Shown here: piece by piece, positions 1-6,163 of the stretch | How positions within the stretch are numbered: the first letter of the stretch is position 1 | How the letters are laid out: each line of letters opens with the position of its first letter | NCBI GenBank assembly: GCA_021731215.1 | Contig: JAKFXU010000173.1 | Location: 1 to 11,355, forward strand | Length of the DNA stretch: 11,355 bases | DNA from: Rhodoferax sp. | GTDB taxonomy: Bacteria; Pseudomonadota; Gammaproteobacteria; Burkholderiales; Burkholderiaceae_C | Direction of reading: 5' to 3' | Program-made: the position numbers and the translations under genes | Notes under the pieces: model-generated | Seen by the model: the letters and a program-made list of their open reading frames with translations, nothing else | What the model was told of the DNA's origin: nothing | Databases searched by the model: none

Positions 1-703
1 TGCGCTGCGCCTTGCCGCGCCACAGGGCGGCCAGGCAGGCGCGCGCCAGATCGTCGGCATGAATATGGTTGGTGTAGACGTCATCGCAGGCCTGCAGCAC
101 GGGCGTGCCCTTGAGCAGGCGCGCGCGCGGCGTGCCATTGAGGCGGTCCGGCGCATAGATGCCGGGAATGCGCAGGATACTGGCGCGCACCCGCGCCGCA
201 CGGCCAAAAAAACGCACGCCCTTTTCCGCGTCAATGCGCCGTCTGGCCCTGGGCGTATCCGGGCAAGGGGCTCTCGTTTCCAGCGCCACTTCACCCCGAC
301 AGTCGCCATAAACGCCACTGGTGGAGCCATAAACCAGCACGTCGGGCCGGCTGCGCCGGCGCAGGGCGCGCGTCAACGCCAGGGTGCGCGGGTCGCCCCA
401 GCCCTCGCCCGGCGGCGGCGCCAGGTGCAACACCCGGGACGCCAGCCCGGCGAGCCGGCGCAGCGAGGCCGGCGCGTCCAGATTACCCAGCAAGGGCGTG
501 ATGCCGCAGGCGCGCAATTCGGCGCCGCGCTCGGCGCTGGTGGTCAGCGCCAGCAGGCGCACCCGGGCGCCCAGCGCAAGCGCGGCGCGCAGACCGACAT
601 CACCACAACCGACGATCAGCACCCGGGCGCGGCGAAAACGGGCCGGCAAGGCGCCGGGGCGGGTGGCGTACAGGCTGCTGTGGGGGCTTTGGTTTGAAGG
701 CAA
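1..703 (-). CDS. NAD-binding SDR/epimerase-like protein, 3'-truncated by window edge
   Basis: Reading the minus strand gives one uninterrupted frame of about 234 codons running off the left edge. An N-terminal Rossmann signature VLIVGCGDVG lies around residues 28-37. A VLVYGSTSGVYGD strand-loop follows near the middle, then an IPGIYAPDRL segment and VYTNHIHADDLARA near the window edge. These are typical of atypical extended SDR proteins annotated as NAD(P)-dependent epimerase/dehydratase (YeeZ-like). The usual YxxxK catalytic pair is not seen: the matching stretch reads RARRRIDAEK, without Tyr four residues before the Lys. So it may bind NAD(P) without classical SDR chemistry. There is no ATG in frame. 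I use the TTG at 703-701, but no Shine-Dalgarno precedes it, and a later TTG or GTG is possible. It is transcribed divergently from the Fe-S reductase, 48 bp away. The substrate is unknown. Confidence 0.8.
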   Translation of the reverse strand, partial: MPSNQSPHSSLYATRPGALPARFRRARVLIVGCGDVGLRAALALGARVRLLALTTSAERGAELRACGITPLLGNLDAPASLRRLAGLASRVLHLAPPPGEGWGDPRTLALTRALRRRSRPDVLVYGSTSGVYGDCRGEVALETRAPCPDTPRARRRIDAEKGVRFFGRAARVRASILRIPGIYAPDRLNGTPRARLLKGTPVLQACDDVYTNHIHADDLARACLAALWRGKAQR

Positions 704-717
704 AATCGAGCTCGATT
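704..717. promoter_or_regulatory. Perfect 14-bp palindrome in divergent intergenic gap
   Basis: AATCGAGCTCGATT is a perfect inverted repeat without spacer. It sits in the 48-bp gap between the SDR-like gene (minus) and the Fe-S reductase (plus). The position suits an operator for one or both genes. The regulator is unknown and the function is inferred only from symmetry and position. Confidence 0.35.
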
Positions 718-751
718 CAGTAATGCAACTAGCCCCAAGGATACCGAAAAC

Positions 752-1831
752 ATGACGCACAGCGAAACCGGCACGCCAGACTTCCAGATCACCGTCAAGC
801 CGAGCGAGCGCAGCTTTACGGCCATGCCCGGTGAAACCATGCTGGCCGCCGCGATTCGCGCCGGAGTTGGCCTGCCCTATGGCTGCAAGGACGGCGCCTG
901 CGGCACCTGCAAGTGCAAGAAACTGGCAGGCAGCGTGGTGCATGGAGCGCACCAGAGCAAGGCTCTGAGCGAGGAAGAAGAAGCCAACGGCTTGGTCCTC
1001 ACCTGCTGCGGCGTGGCGCACAGTGACGTGCTGCTGGAGTCGCGCCAAGTGACGACGGCAGGCGCCTTTGCGATCAAGAGAATGCCGACCCGCGTGAGCG
1101 CGATGGAAAGAAAGTCGGCTGATGTGATGCTGCTCAAACTGCAACTACCGGCCAACGACAGCTTCAGCTACCACGCCGGCCAGTATGTGGAGTTCATCCT
1201 GCGCGATGGCGCGCGACGCAGCTATTCGATGGCCAACGCGCCCCACACGCAAGCCACCGGCGGCGCTGGCGCACTGGAACTGCACATCCGCCACATGCCG
1301 GGCGGCAAATTTACCGAGCACGTGTTCAACACCCTGCAGGACAAGGAAATTCTGCGGGTCGAAGGGCCTTACGGCAGTTTCTTTTTGCGTGAAGACAGCA
1401 GCAAGCCGATTGTGCTGCTGGCCTCGGGCACCGGCTTTGCGCCGATCAAGGCTGTCATTGAACACATGCAATTCAAGGGCATCACGCGCGCGGCCACGCT
1501 GTACTGGGGCGGGCGGCGCCCGGCCGATTTGTACCTGGATGAATGGGTCAAGATGAAGCTGACCGAGATGCCCCAGCTGCGTTATGTGCCGGTGATCTCG
1601 GACGCGCTGCCCGAAGACGCCTGGCGCGGGCGCAGCGGCCTGGTGCACCAGGCGGTGCTGCAGGACTGGCCCGATCTGTCCGCCCATCAGGTCTATGCCT
1701 GTGGCGCCCCGGTTGTGGTGGACTCGGCGCGCGCCGCCTACACCGGCCAGGCCGGCCTGCCCGAACATGAGTTTTACGCCGACGCGTTCACCACCGAGGC
1801 CGACAAGGCGCGCGACGCAGCGCCGGCCTGA
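752..1831 (+). CDS. [2Fe-2S] ferredoxin-type NAD(P)H oxidoreductase (annotated in relatives as CDP-6-deoxy-3,4-glucoseen reductase)
   Basis: A 359-residue three-domain electron-transfer flavoprotein. The N-terminal plant-type ferredoxin domain (about residues 11-100) has cluster ligands C45, C50 and C53 (YGCKDGACGTC) and C85 (LTCC). The FAD-binding barrel (about 105-210) carries the RSYS motif at 156-159. The NAD(P)-binding domain (about 215-345) has SGTGFAP at 225-231 and the late CGAP at 317-320. All cofactor motifs are intact, so it should pass electrons from NAD(P)H via FAD and the Fe-S cluster to a partner. Homologues are often named after the dideoxysugar enzyme AscD/DdhD. No sugar-biosynthesis genes lie here, so that specific reaction is doubtful and the partner is unknown. 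An AAGGA 10 bases upstream supports the ATG at 752. It ends 6 bp before the convergent phosphofructokinase gene. Confidence 0.9.
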   Translation: MTHSETGTPDFQITVKPSERSFTAMPGETMLAAAIRAGVGLPYGCKDGACGTCKCKKLAGSVVHGAHQSKALSEEEEANGLVLTCCGVAHSDVLLESRQVTTAGAFAIKRMPTRVSAMERKSADVMLLKLQLPANDSFSYHAGQYVEFILRDGARRSYSMANAPHTQATGGAGALELHIRHMPGGKFTEHVFNTLQDKEILRVEGPYGSFFLREDSSKPIVLLASGTGFAPIKAVIEHMQFKGITRAATLYWGGRRPADLYLDEWVKMKLTEMPQLRYVPVISDALPEDAWRGRSGLVHQAVLQDWPDLSAHQVYACGAPVVVDSARAAYTGQAGLPEHEFYADAFTTEADKARDAAPA

Positions 1832-1837
1832 GGCCGA

Positions 1838-2884
1838 TCAATCGCCCAGCGAAACACCAATCTGGCGTGCCGTCACCAGCAGCGGATGCGCGGGCGGCAC
1901 CAGGCGGTTGCGCCCGGACACCGAATCCAGACTGATGCTGCCCATCGCGCCCTGGTTCAGGGTCACCATGCGGTTGAACTCACCGGCCAGCACCAGTTGC
2001 GCCGCTTCATTGCCAAACTGGGTGGCCAGTACCCGATCGTTCGGGGTCGGGGCGCCGCCGCGCTGTACATGGCCCAGCACCGTGGCGCGGACCTCGCTTT
2101 TGAGATGCGGCTGCAACTGCCATAGCAAGCGGTTGGCAATGCCACCCAGGCGCACCGGGTCGGGACTGTCGGCAATGCGCCGGTCCACGCTCACGGCGCC
2201 ACCGCGCATCTTGGCCCCTTCTCCGATGCAGATCACGGTGTAGCGCTGGCGTTGCTCGCGCTCGCGGCAGACCTGGATGACAGTCTCCAGGTCGTAGTCA
2301 ATTTCGGGCAACAAAATGACATCGGCGGCGCCGGCAATACCGGCCTCCAGCGCAATCCAGCCGGCATAGCGGCCCATGGTCTCGACGATCATCACCCGGC
2401 CATGGCTTTGGCCGGTGGTTTGCACCCGCTCCAGCGCCTGCGTCACGGTGGCCACGGCGGTGTCAAAACCAAAGCTGCGTTCGCAACCCTCGATGTCGTT
2501 GTCAATCGTCTTGGGCACGCCCACCACCGGCAGTCCGCGCTGCGCCAGGCCGTGGGCAATGGTCATGGTGCCGTCGCCACCGACTGCCACCAGCGCGTCC
2601 AGCCCCAGGGCCTGGACGTTGGCCATGGTCAATTGCGCGGCCTCCGGCGTGGCCAGCGGGTTGGCGCGGTTGCTGGTGCCCAGAATGGTGCCGCCGCTTG
2701 CCAAAATGCCGCTCACCGAGCGCCAATCGAGCACGCGCGTGCGCTGCTCCATCAAGCCGGCAAAACCATCTTCGATGCCCACCACCTCGGCGTCGCACAA
2801 ACCAATCAAGGACTTGGTGACCGCCCGGATCACCGCATTGAGACCAGGGCAGTCGCCCCCGCCCGTGAGCAAGCCTACTCGCAT
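1838..2884 (-). CDS. pfkA: 6-phosphofructokinase (ATP- or PPi-dependent)
   Basis: A 348-residue phosphofructokinase, of the usual bacterial length, which phosphorylates fructose 6-phosphate to the 1,6-bisphosphate in cytosolic glycolysis. It has the N-terminal glycine loop LTGGGDCPGLNA (residues 5-16), GGDGT (102-106), PKTIDND (124-130, catalytic Asp at 128), MGRYAGW (170-176) and GHVQRGG (271-277). The donor-site pair is mixed. Gly at 105 is what ATP enzymes have, whereas Lys at 125 is what PPi enzymes have (E. coli positions 104 and 124). Donor choice is therefore open, with the Gly leaning towards ATP. I chose ATG 2884 because an AAGGA lies 6 bases upstream; an in-frame TTG five codons earlier overlaps that site. 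It lies 78 bp downstream of puuD on the same strand, so read-through from the purine genes is possible. No functional link to purine breakdown is evident. Confidence 0.93.
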   Translation of the reverse strand: MRVGLLTGGGDCPGLNAVIRAVTKSLIGLCDAEVVGIEDGFAGLMEQRTRVLDWRSVSGILASGGTILGTSNRANPLATPEAAQLTMANVQALGLDALVAVGGDGTMTIAHGLAQRGLPVVGVPKTIDNDIEGCERSFGFDTAVATVTQALERVQTTGQSHGRVMIVETMGRYAGWIALEAGIAGAADVILLPEIDYDLETVIQVCREREQRQRYTVICIGEGAKMRGGAVSVDRRIADSPDPVRLGGIANRLLWQLQPHLKSEVRATVLGHVQRGGAPTPNDRVLATQFGNEAAQLVLAGEFNRMVTLNQGAMGSISLDSVSGRNRLVPPAHPLLVTARQIGVSLGD

Positions 2885-2890
2885 AACGCT

Positions 2891-2895
2891 TCCTT
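2891..2895 (-). promoter_or_regulatory. Shine-Dalgarno deciding the phosphofructokinase start
   Basis: On the minus strand AAGGA lies 6 bases before ATG 2884. The upstream TTG at 2899 would place this site inside the coding region, so the ATG is preferred. Confidence 0.7.
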
Positions 2896-2962
2896 TCAAA
2901 ACCGGTGTTGACTGGCACTATTTGCCGCTACAGCGGGCAAGGATAGCACCCCGCTCACGACC

Positions 2963-4201
2963 TCAATCCGCAATCCTGGCGCCACTCTCAAACCACTGCC
3001 TGACCACCTCGCGCTCGGCCTCGGTGATGCCGGTGGCGTTGTTGATCGGCATCAGCCGGGTCAGCACCACTTGCTGGTAAATGCTTTGCGCATGGGTCTT
3101 GAGGTGTTGCGCTGCATCGAGCCGCACGTTTTTCATCTGCAGTTGTTCGCCATGGCACATGGTGCAGCGCTGGGCCAGTACCCCCTGCAATTGTTGATAG
3201 TCACTGTGAGCGCCCGCGCCGCCAGGAGTTGGCGCCACGGACGGGGCCAGCTTCAGGCTGGCGGCGGCTGGCGGCGCCGGTTTGAGCCAGACGATCACGG
3301 CGGCAATCACCACCAGCCCGGCCAGCGCATACGCCAGCGGGTTGCCATTGCGCCCCAGTTTGTAGCCGTGGCGCATGACAAAAAACTGGCGGATGGCGGC
3401 ACCGGCCAACATCATCAGAATCAGCACCAGCCAGTTCTGCGGGTGGCTGTAGGTAAAGCTGTAGTGGCCGCTGAGCATGGAAAACAGCACCGGCAGGGTG
3501 AAATAGGTGTTGTGCACGCTGCGCTGCTTGCCGCGTTGGCCGTGTAGCGGGTCCACCGGCTGCCCGGCCTTGATCGCCGCCACCACTTGTCTCTGCCCCG
3601 GAATGATCCAGAACAACACATTGGCACTCATGGCCGTGGCCAGCATCGCGCCCACCAGCAAGAAGGCCGCCCGCCCGGCAAACCAGTCGCAGGCCAGCCA
3701 GGTGGCCAGGCACACCAGCGCGAACACCAGCGCGCCGATGCTGGCGTCAGCGTTTTTACGCGGCCCAAACACGCGGCAGATCAGGTCGTACAGCAGCCAG
3801 AACACGACCAGCAATGACAGCGCCGCGGCAATCGCGCTGGCCGGCGCCCAGTCCATGCGCGACTTGTCAATCAGGTAGCTGCTGGCGCTCCAGAGATAGG
3901 TCACGCTGAACAGGGCGAAGCCCGACAGCCAGGTGCTGTAACTTTCCCAGTAGAACCAGTGCAACTGCGCTGGCAACCGGGGTGGCGCCACGTTGAACTT
4001 GACCGGGTGGTAGAAGCCGCCGCCGTGCACCGCCCACAGTTCGCCGCTGACGCCCTGCTTTTTCAGCTCTTCATCGACCGGCGGCGTCAGGCTGCTGTCG
4101 AGAAAAACAAAGTAGAACGACGAGCCGATCCAGGCAATCGCCGCGATGACGTGGACCCAGCGCAGCAGCAGGTTGGCCCAATCGAGGTAGTAGCTTTCCA
4201 T
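2963..4201 (-). CDS. puuD: PuuD-type membrane urate hydroxylase with C-terminal cytochrome c domain
   Basis: A 412-residue inner-membrane protein that oxidises urate to 5-hydroxyisourate, the first committed step of urate breakdown. Several hydrophobic helices are visible (roughly residues 10-34, 92-110, 122-145, 155-172, 178-200, 232-245, 255-275 and 288-306). The N-terminal region contains WVHVIAAIAWIGSSFYF and HWFYWESYSTWLSG, characteristic of the PuuD/urate oxidase N-terminal family. After a Pro/Ala linker (308-330) a short class I cytochrome c domain carries the haem-binding CTMCH (346-350), with a likely axial Met at 384 (RLMPINN). Known members use this haem domain to hand electrons to the respiratory chain instead of making H2O2 as soluble uricase does. 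An AAGGA 8 bases upstream supports the start. It lies 14 bp downstream of xdhC and is probably co-transcribed. Confidence 0.95.
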   Translation of the reverse strand: MESYYLDWANLLLRWVHVIAAIAWIGSSFYFVFLDSSLTPPVDEELKKQGVSGELWAVHGGGFYHPVKFNVAPPRLPAQLHWFYWESYSTWLSGFALFSVTYLWSASSYLIDKSRMDWAPASAIAAALSLLVVFWLLYDLICRVFGPRKNADASIGALVFALVCLATWLACDWFAGRAAFLLVGAMLATAMSANVLFWIIPGQRQVVAAIKAGQPVDPLHGQRGKQRSVHNTYFTLPVLFSMLSGHYSFTYSHPQNWLVLILMMLAGAAIRQFFVMRHGYKLGRNGNPLAYALAGLVVIAAVIVWLKPAPPAAASLKLAPSVAPTPGGAGAHSDYQQLQGVLAQRCTMCHGEQLQMKNVRLDAAQHLKTHAQSIYQQVVLTRLMPINNATGITEAEREVVRQWFESGARIAD

Positions 4202-4215
4202 CCGTCCTGTCCTTG

Positions 4216-5040
4216 TTAATGTCTGACACTCGCGCCATGCGCTGGCAATGTTTGCAAGAGTTGTGCCGCCACCGCCACCGCGATCACCTCGGGTTGTTTG
4301 CCGCCAATGCCGGCCACGCCGATGGGGCAGGTGATGTGCGCCAACTCCTGCGGCGTGAAGCCGCGCGCTTCAAGCCGGTGGCGAAACGTCGCCCATTTCG
4401 TTTTACTGCCAATCAGGCCGACATAGGGCAAGTCGGCCTGCCGGCGCTGGCGCGTGAGACAGGCCGCCACAATGTCCAGGTCTTCGGCGTGGCTGAAGCT
4501 CATGATCAGCACGCGCGAGTCCGGCGCCAACTGGGCCACGGCGGCCTGCACCGGGTCGGAATGCTGGCAACTGACATGGGCGGGCAGCTCGGCCGCAAAC
4601 ACCTGATCGCGGCTGTCAACCCAGCTCACCTGCAGCGGCAAAGGCGTCAGCACGCGCACCAGCGCATGGCCGACATGGCCGCCACCAAACAGGGCCACCG
4701 GGTAGCGCGTGACCTCCAGGCGCAGTTGCAAGGTCTCGATGTCGGCCGCACCGACCGGCTCAAAGCGCAGGCTTACCTCACCGCCACAGCACTGACCCAG
4801 GGCCGGGCCCAGGGCATAGCGCAGTAGCGGCGCGCCTTGGCCACCCGACAAGCGCTGGCGAGCTTGCGTCATGGCCGCCCACTCCAGTTGCCCGCCACCA
4901 ATCGTGCCGACGGCGTCGTGGCGAAAAACCGCCATCCAGGCGCCCGCCTCGCGCGGCGCCGAGCCGCGCGAGGCGTCCACCGTGATCAAAATGGCGTCCT
5001 CCGCTGCCAGCCGTGTCAAAAATCTGTCCGTCATGCTCAC
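4216..5040 (-). CDS. xdhC: Xanthine dehydrogenase accessory protein XdhC
   Basis: A 274-residue cytosolic factor. XdhC proteins bind molybdenum cofactor, promote its sulfuration and deliver it to xanthine dehydrogenase, the enzyme producing urate from hypoxanthine and xanthine. Diagnostic segments are SAPREAGAWM (27-36), TIGGGQLEW (46-54), GQCCGG (82-87), a Rossmann-like LFGGGHVGHA (117-126) and the C-terminal GIGGKQPEVIAVAVAAQLL (244-262). Two starts are possible, GTG 5040 or ATG 5034, two codons apart. An AAAGGG 9 bases before the GTG, but 15 before the ATG, favours the GTG. It is the first gene of a probable xdhC-puuD transcript. The large and small xanthine dehydrogenase subunits do not adjoin it, which is unusual since xdhC often follows xdhAB. 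Confidence 0.94.
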   Translation of the reverse strand: MSMTDRFLTRLAAEDAILITVDASRGSAPREAGAWMAVFRHDAVGTIGGGQLEWAAMTQARQRLSGGQGAPLLRYALGPALGQCCGGEVSLRFEPVGAADIETLQLRLEVTRYPVALFGGGHVGHALVRVLTPLPLQVSWVDSRDQVFAAELPAHVSCQHSDPVQAAVAQLAPDSRVLIMSFSHAEDLDIVAACLTRQRRQADLPYVGLIGSKTKWATFRHRLEARGFTPQELAHITCPIGVAGIGGKQPEVIAVAVAAQLLQTLPAHGASVRH

Positions 5041-5169
5041 AAACCATTACCCTTTGAAACTCGAAAATGCGCACAAGACCCCCTTATTTCGGGCAAAGTA
5101 TGCTCCTGCGTTTTAACCAATGCTGCAGAGGCTCAACTCCAAAACACCGGTTCACTCCCGTCACGCCAC
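5041..5169. other. Divergent intergenic region between xdhC and the lipoprotein gene
   Basis: This 129-bp gap is the longest gene-free stretch. It must hold the start signals of the leftward xdhC-puuD transcript and the rightward lipoprotein gene. It is more AT-rich than its flanks. I see no convincing -35/-10 pair, no strong palindrome and no terminator. Confidence 0.5.
5050..5055 (-). promoter_or_regulatory. Shine-Dalgarno favouring the xdhC GTG start
   Basis: AAAGGG on the minus strand is spaced 9 bases from GTG 5040 and 15 from ATG 5034. The GTG spacing is nearer the usual range, so the GTG is preferred, though not decisively. Confidence 0.5.
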
Positions 5170-5706
5170 ATGAAAAATTTACCCAAACCCCACCATGCGT
5201 TGATGGCGGCCGCCTATGCCGGTGTGGTCGCCATCATGGCAGGCTGTACTTCCACGCCCTTGCCTACACCGCCGGTAACCGCACCCGCACCCGCACCCAC
5301 ACCAACTCCAGCGGCAACGCCGCCGGTTGCAACGCCACCCTCTGCACCAACACCCATGGCCAATATCTCCGGCGCCACCAACCCCCGCGACTACCGGCGC
5401 GATGCCGCCAGTCATCTCTACCGACAAAACGGCCACCGGATTTTCAAGGGCAAGCTGCCGCCCCTGCTCTACGCCATCGGCGTGCTGCAGGTGGAAGTCG
5501 ATGGCCGCGGTCGCGTCACCGCCATCAACTGGATGCGGGCCCCCAGCCATGCGCCCGAAGTGGTCGCCGAGATTGAACGCACGGTGCGCCTGGCCGCGCC
5601 CTTTCCGGCGCCCGCGCGCATGGGCCGCGTCACCTACACCGACACCTGGCTGTGGCACAGTAGCGGCCTATTCCAGTTGGACACGCTGACCGAGGGGCAA
5701 CTGTAG
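5170..5706 (+). CDS. Proline-rich lipoprotein with TonB-C-like domain
   Basis: A 178-residue predicted lipoprotein. The N-terminus has a short basic/polar start, a hydrophobic stretch (about residues 10-24) and a lipobox MAGC with the lipidated Cys at 26. A Pro/Ala/Thr-rich linker follows (about 27-62), encoded by repeated CCCGCA-like triplet pairs. The C-terminal part (about 70-178) contains RDAASHLYRQNGHRIF, LQVEVDGRGRVTAINW and VRLAAPFPAP. Its layout resembles the TonB C-terminal fold (xLyxVxVDxxGxV followed by a pPFPpP element). It probably sits in a membrane facing the periplasm. It lacks a true TonB N-terminal anchor, so energy transduction is unproven. ATG 5170 is chosen because only this start gives the signal peptide; no Shine-Dalgarno is visible. 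A link to purine breakdown is not shown. Confidence 0.8.
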   Translation: MKNLPKPHHALMAAAYAGVVAIMAGCTSTPLPTPPVTAPAPAPTPTPAATPPVATPPSAPTPMANISGATNPRDYRRDAASHLYRQNGHRIFKGKLPPLLYAIGVLQVEVDGRGRVTAINWMRAPSHAPEVVAEIERTVRLAAPFPAPARMGRVTYTDTWLWHSSGLFQLDTLTEGQL

Positions 5707-5738
5707 GCCGTCCACTCGCTCAACGCAGCGCCGCGCCA

Positions 5739-6092
5739 TCAGGAGCCCCGGTAAGTTGAGTAGCTCCATGGGCTGACCAGCAGCGGCACGTGGTAGTGCT
5801 GATCGGCCTGGGCAACGCCAAAATCCAGGCGCACCTGGTTCAAAAAATTGGGCTCGGGCAGCGCGACACCGCGCTGCTTGAAATAGCCCGCCACATCAAA
5901 CACCAGACGGTAGGTGCCACGCTTGAGGCTGTGCTTGTCAAGCAGCAGCCCGTCCGGGTTGCGGCCATCCGGACTGAGCGCGAACTGCTTGAGCAACGTT
6001 GCCGTGTCGCCGTCGGTGCGGTACAGCGCGACCTGCATGCCGGCCGCCGGCGTGCCGTGCATGGTGTCCAAAACATGTGTGCTCAAGCCCAT
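5739..6092 (-). CDS. uraH: 5-hydroxyisourate hydrolase (transthyretin-related)
   Basis: A 117-residue enzyme, the usual length for the family. It hydrolyses 5-hydroxyisourate made by PuuD to OHCU (2-oxo-4-hydroxy-4-carboxy-5-ureidoimidazoline). Family hallmarks are present: the N-terminal LSTHVLDT with H6, the SPDGRNPDG loop with R44, the QHYHVPLLVSP strand with H101, and the C-terminal YRGS (114-117) that marks hydrolases rather than transthyretin. No signal peptide is seen, so it should be cytosolic. AAGGA 6 bases before ATG 6092 supports the start. It is transcribed away from puuE across a 71-bp gap and ends 32 bp from the convergent lipoprotein gene. No terminator hairpin is obvious between those two ends. 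Confidence 0.97.
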   Translation of the reverse strand: MGLSTHVLDTMHGTPAAGMQVALYRTDGDTATLLKQFALSPDGRNPDGLLLDKHSLKRGTYRLVFDVAGYFKQRGVALPEPNFLNQVRLDFGVAQADQHYHVPLLVSPWSYSTYRGS

Positions 6093-6120
6093 GGTGCGTC
6101 CTTCATCGTGCCAGTACCGA

Positions 6121-6141
6121 CTGCGCCAAGATGGGGCGCAG
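6121..6141. promoter_or_regulatory. Inverted repeat in the uraH-puuE divergent gap
   Basis: CTGCGCC and its exact complement GGCGCAG are separated by 7 bases. The repeat is centred in the 71-bp gap between the divergent uraH and puuE genes. Spacing and location suit an operator for a dimeric regulator controlling both directions. A chance match in GC-rich DNA is possible. Confidence 0.35.
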
Positions 6142-6151
6142 CCTGAAAGTG

Positions 6152-6157
6152 TATAAA
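6152..6157 (+). promoter_or_regulatory. Candidate -10 element (TATAAA) just upstream of puuE
   Basis: TATAAA ends 6 bases before ATG 6164, so transcription from it would begin at or next to the start codon and give a leaderless puuE mRNA. That would agree with the lack of a Shine-Dalgarno. No good -35 element lies 16-18 bases upstream, so this is tentative. Confidence 0.25.
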
Positions 6158-6163
6158 GCTTTT

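Noticed and set aside
1824..1836. CGGCC-TGA-GGCCG inverted repeat over the reductase stop codon
   Set aside because: Only a 5-bp stem with a 3-base loop and no T-tract, too weak to call a bidirectional terminator in GC-rich DNA.
2900..2909. AACCGGTGTT upstream of the phosphofructokinase gene, present inverted at 5143-5152
   Set aside because: A shared 10-mer at two sites is too short to establish a regulatory motif, and the genes are functionally unrelated.
2922..2940. Imperfect hairpin TTGCCGC/GCGGGCAA between puuD and the phosphofructokinase gene
   Set aside because: The stem has a bulge and no T-run follows on either strand, so it does not support an intrinsic terminator.
4837..5169. Upstream extension of the lipoprotein frame to 289 codons
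   Set aside because: It would run antisense through xdhC and bury the signal peptide and lipobox. The ATG at 5170 gives a proper lipoprotein N-terminus.
5275..5345. Simple-sequence-like CCCGCA repeats as a possible phase-variable tract
   Set aside because: The units are degenerate and in multiples of three, encoding an ordinary Pro/Ala/Thr linker; a length change would not shift the frame.
5999..6163. N-terminal extension of puuE into the uraH gene
   Set aside because: The added residues are Arg/Cys-rich shadow sequence antisense to uraH, and family members begin near the PYPRDL motif.
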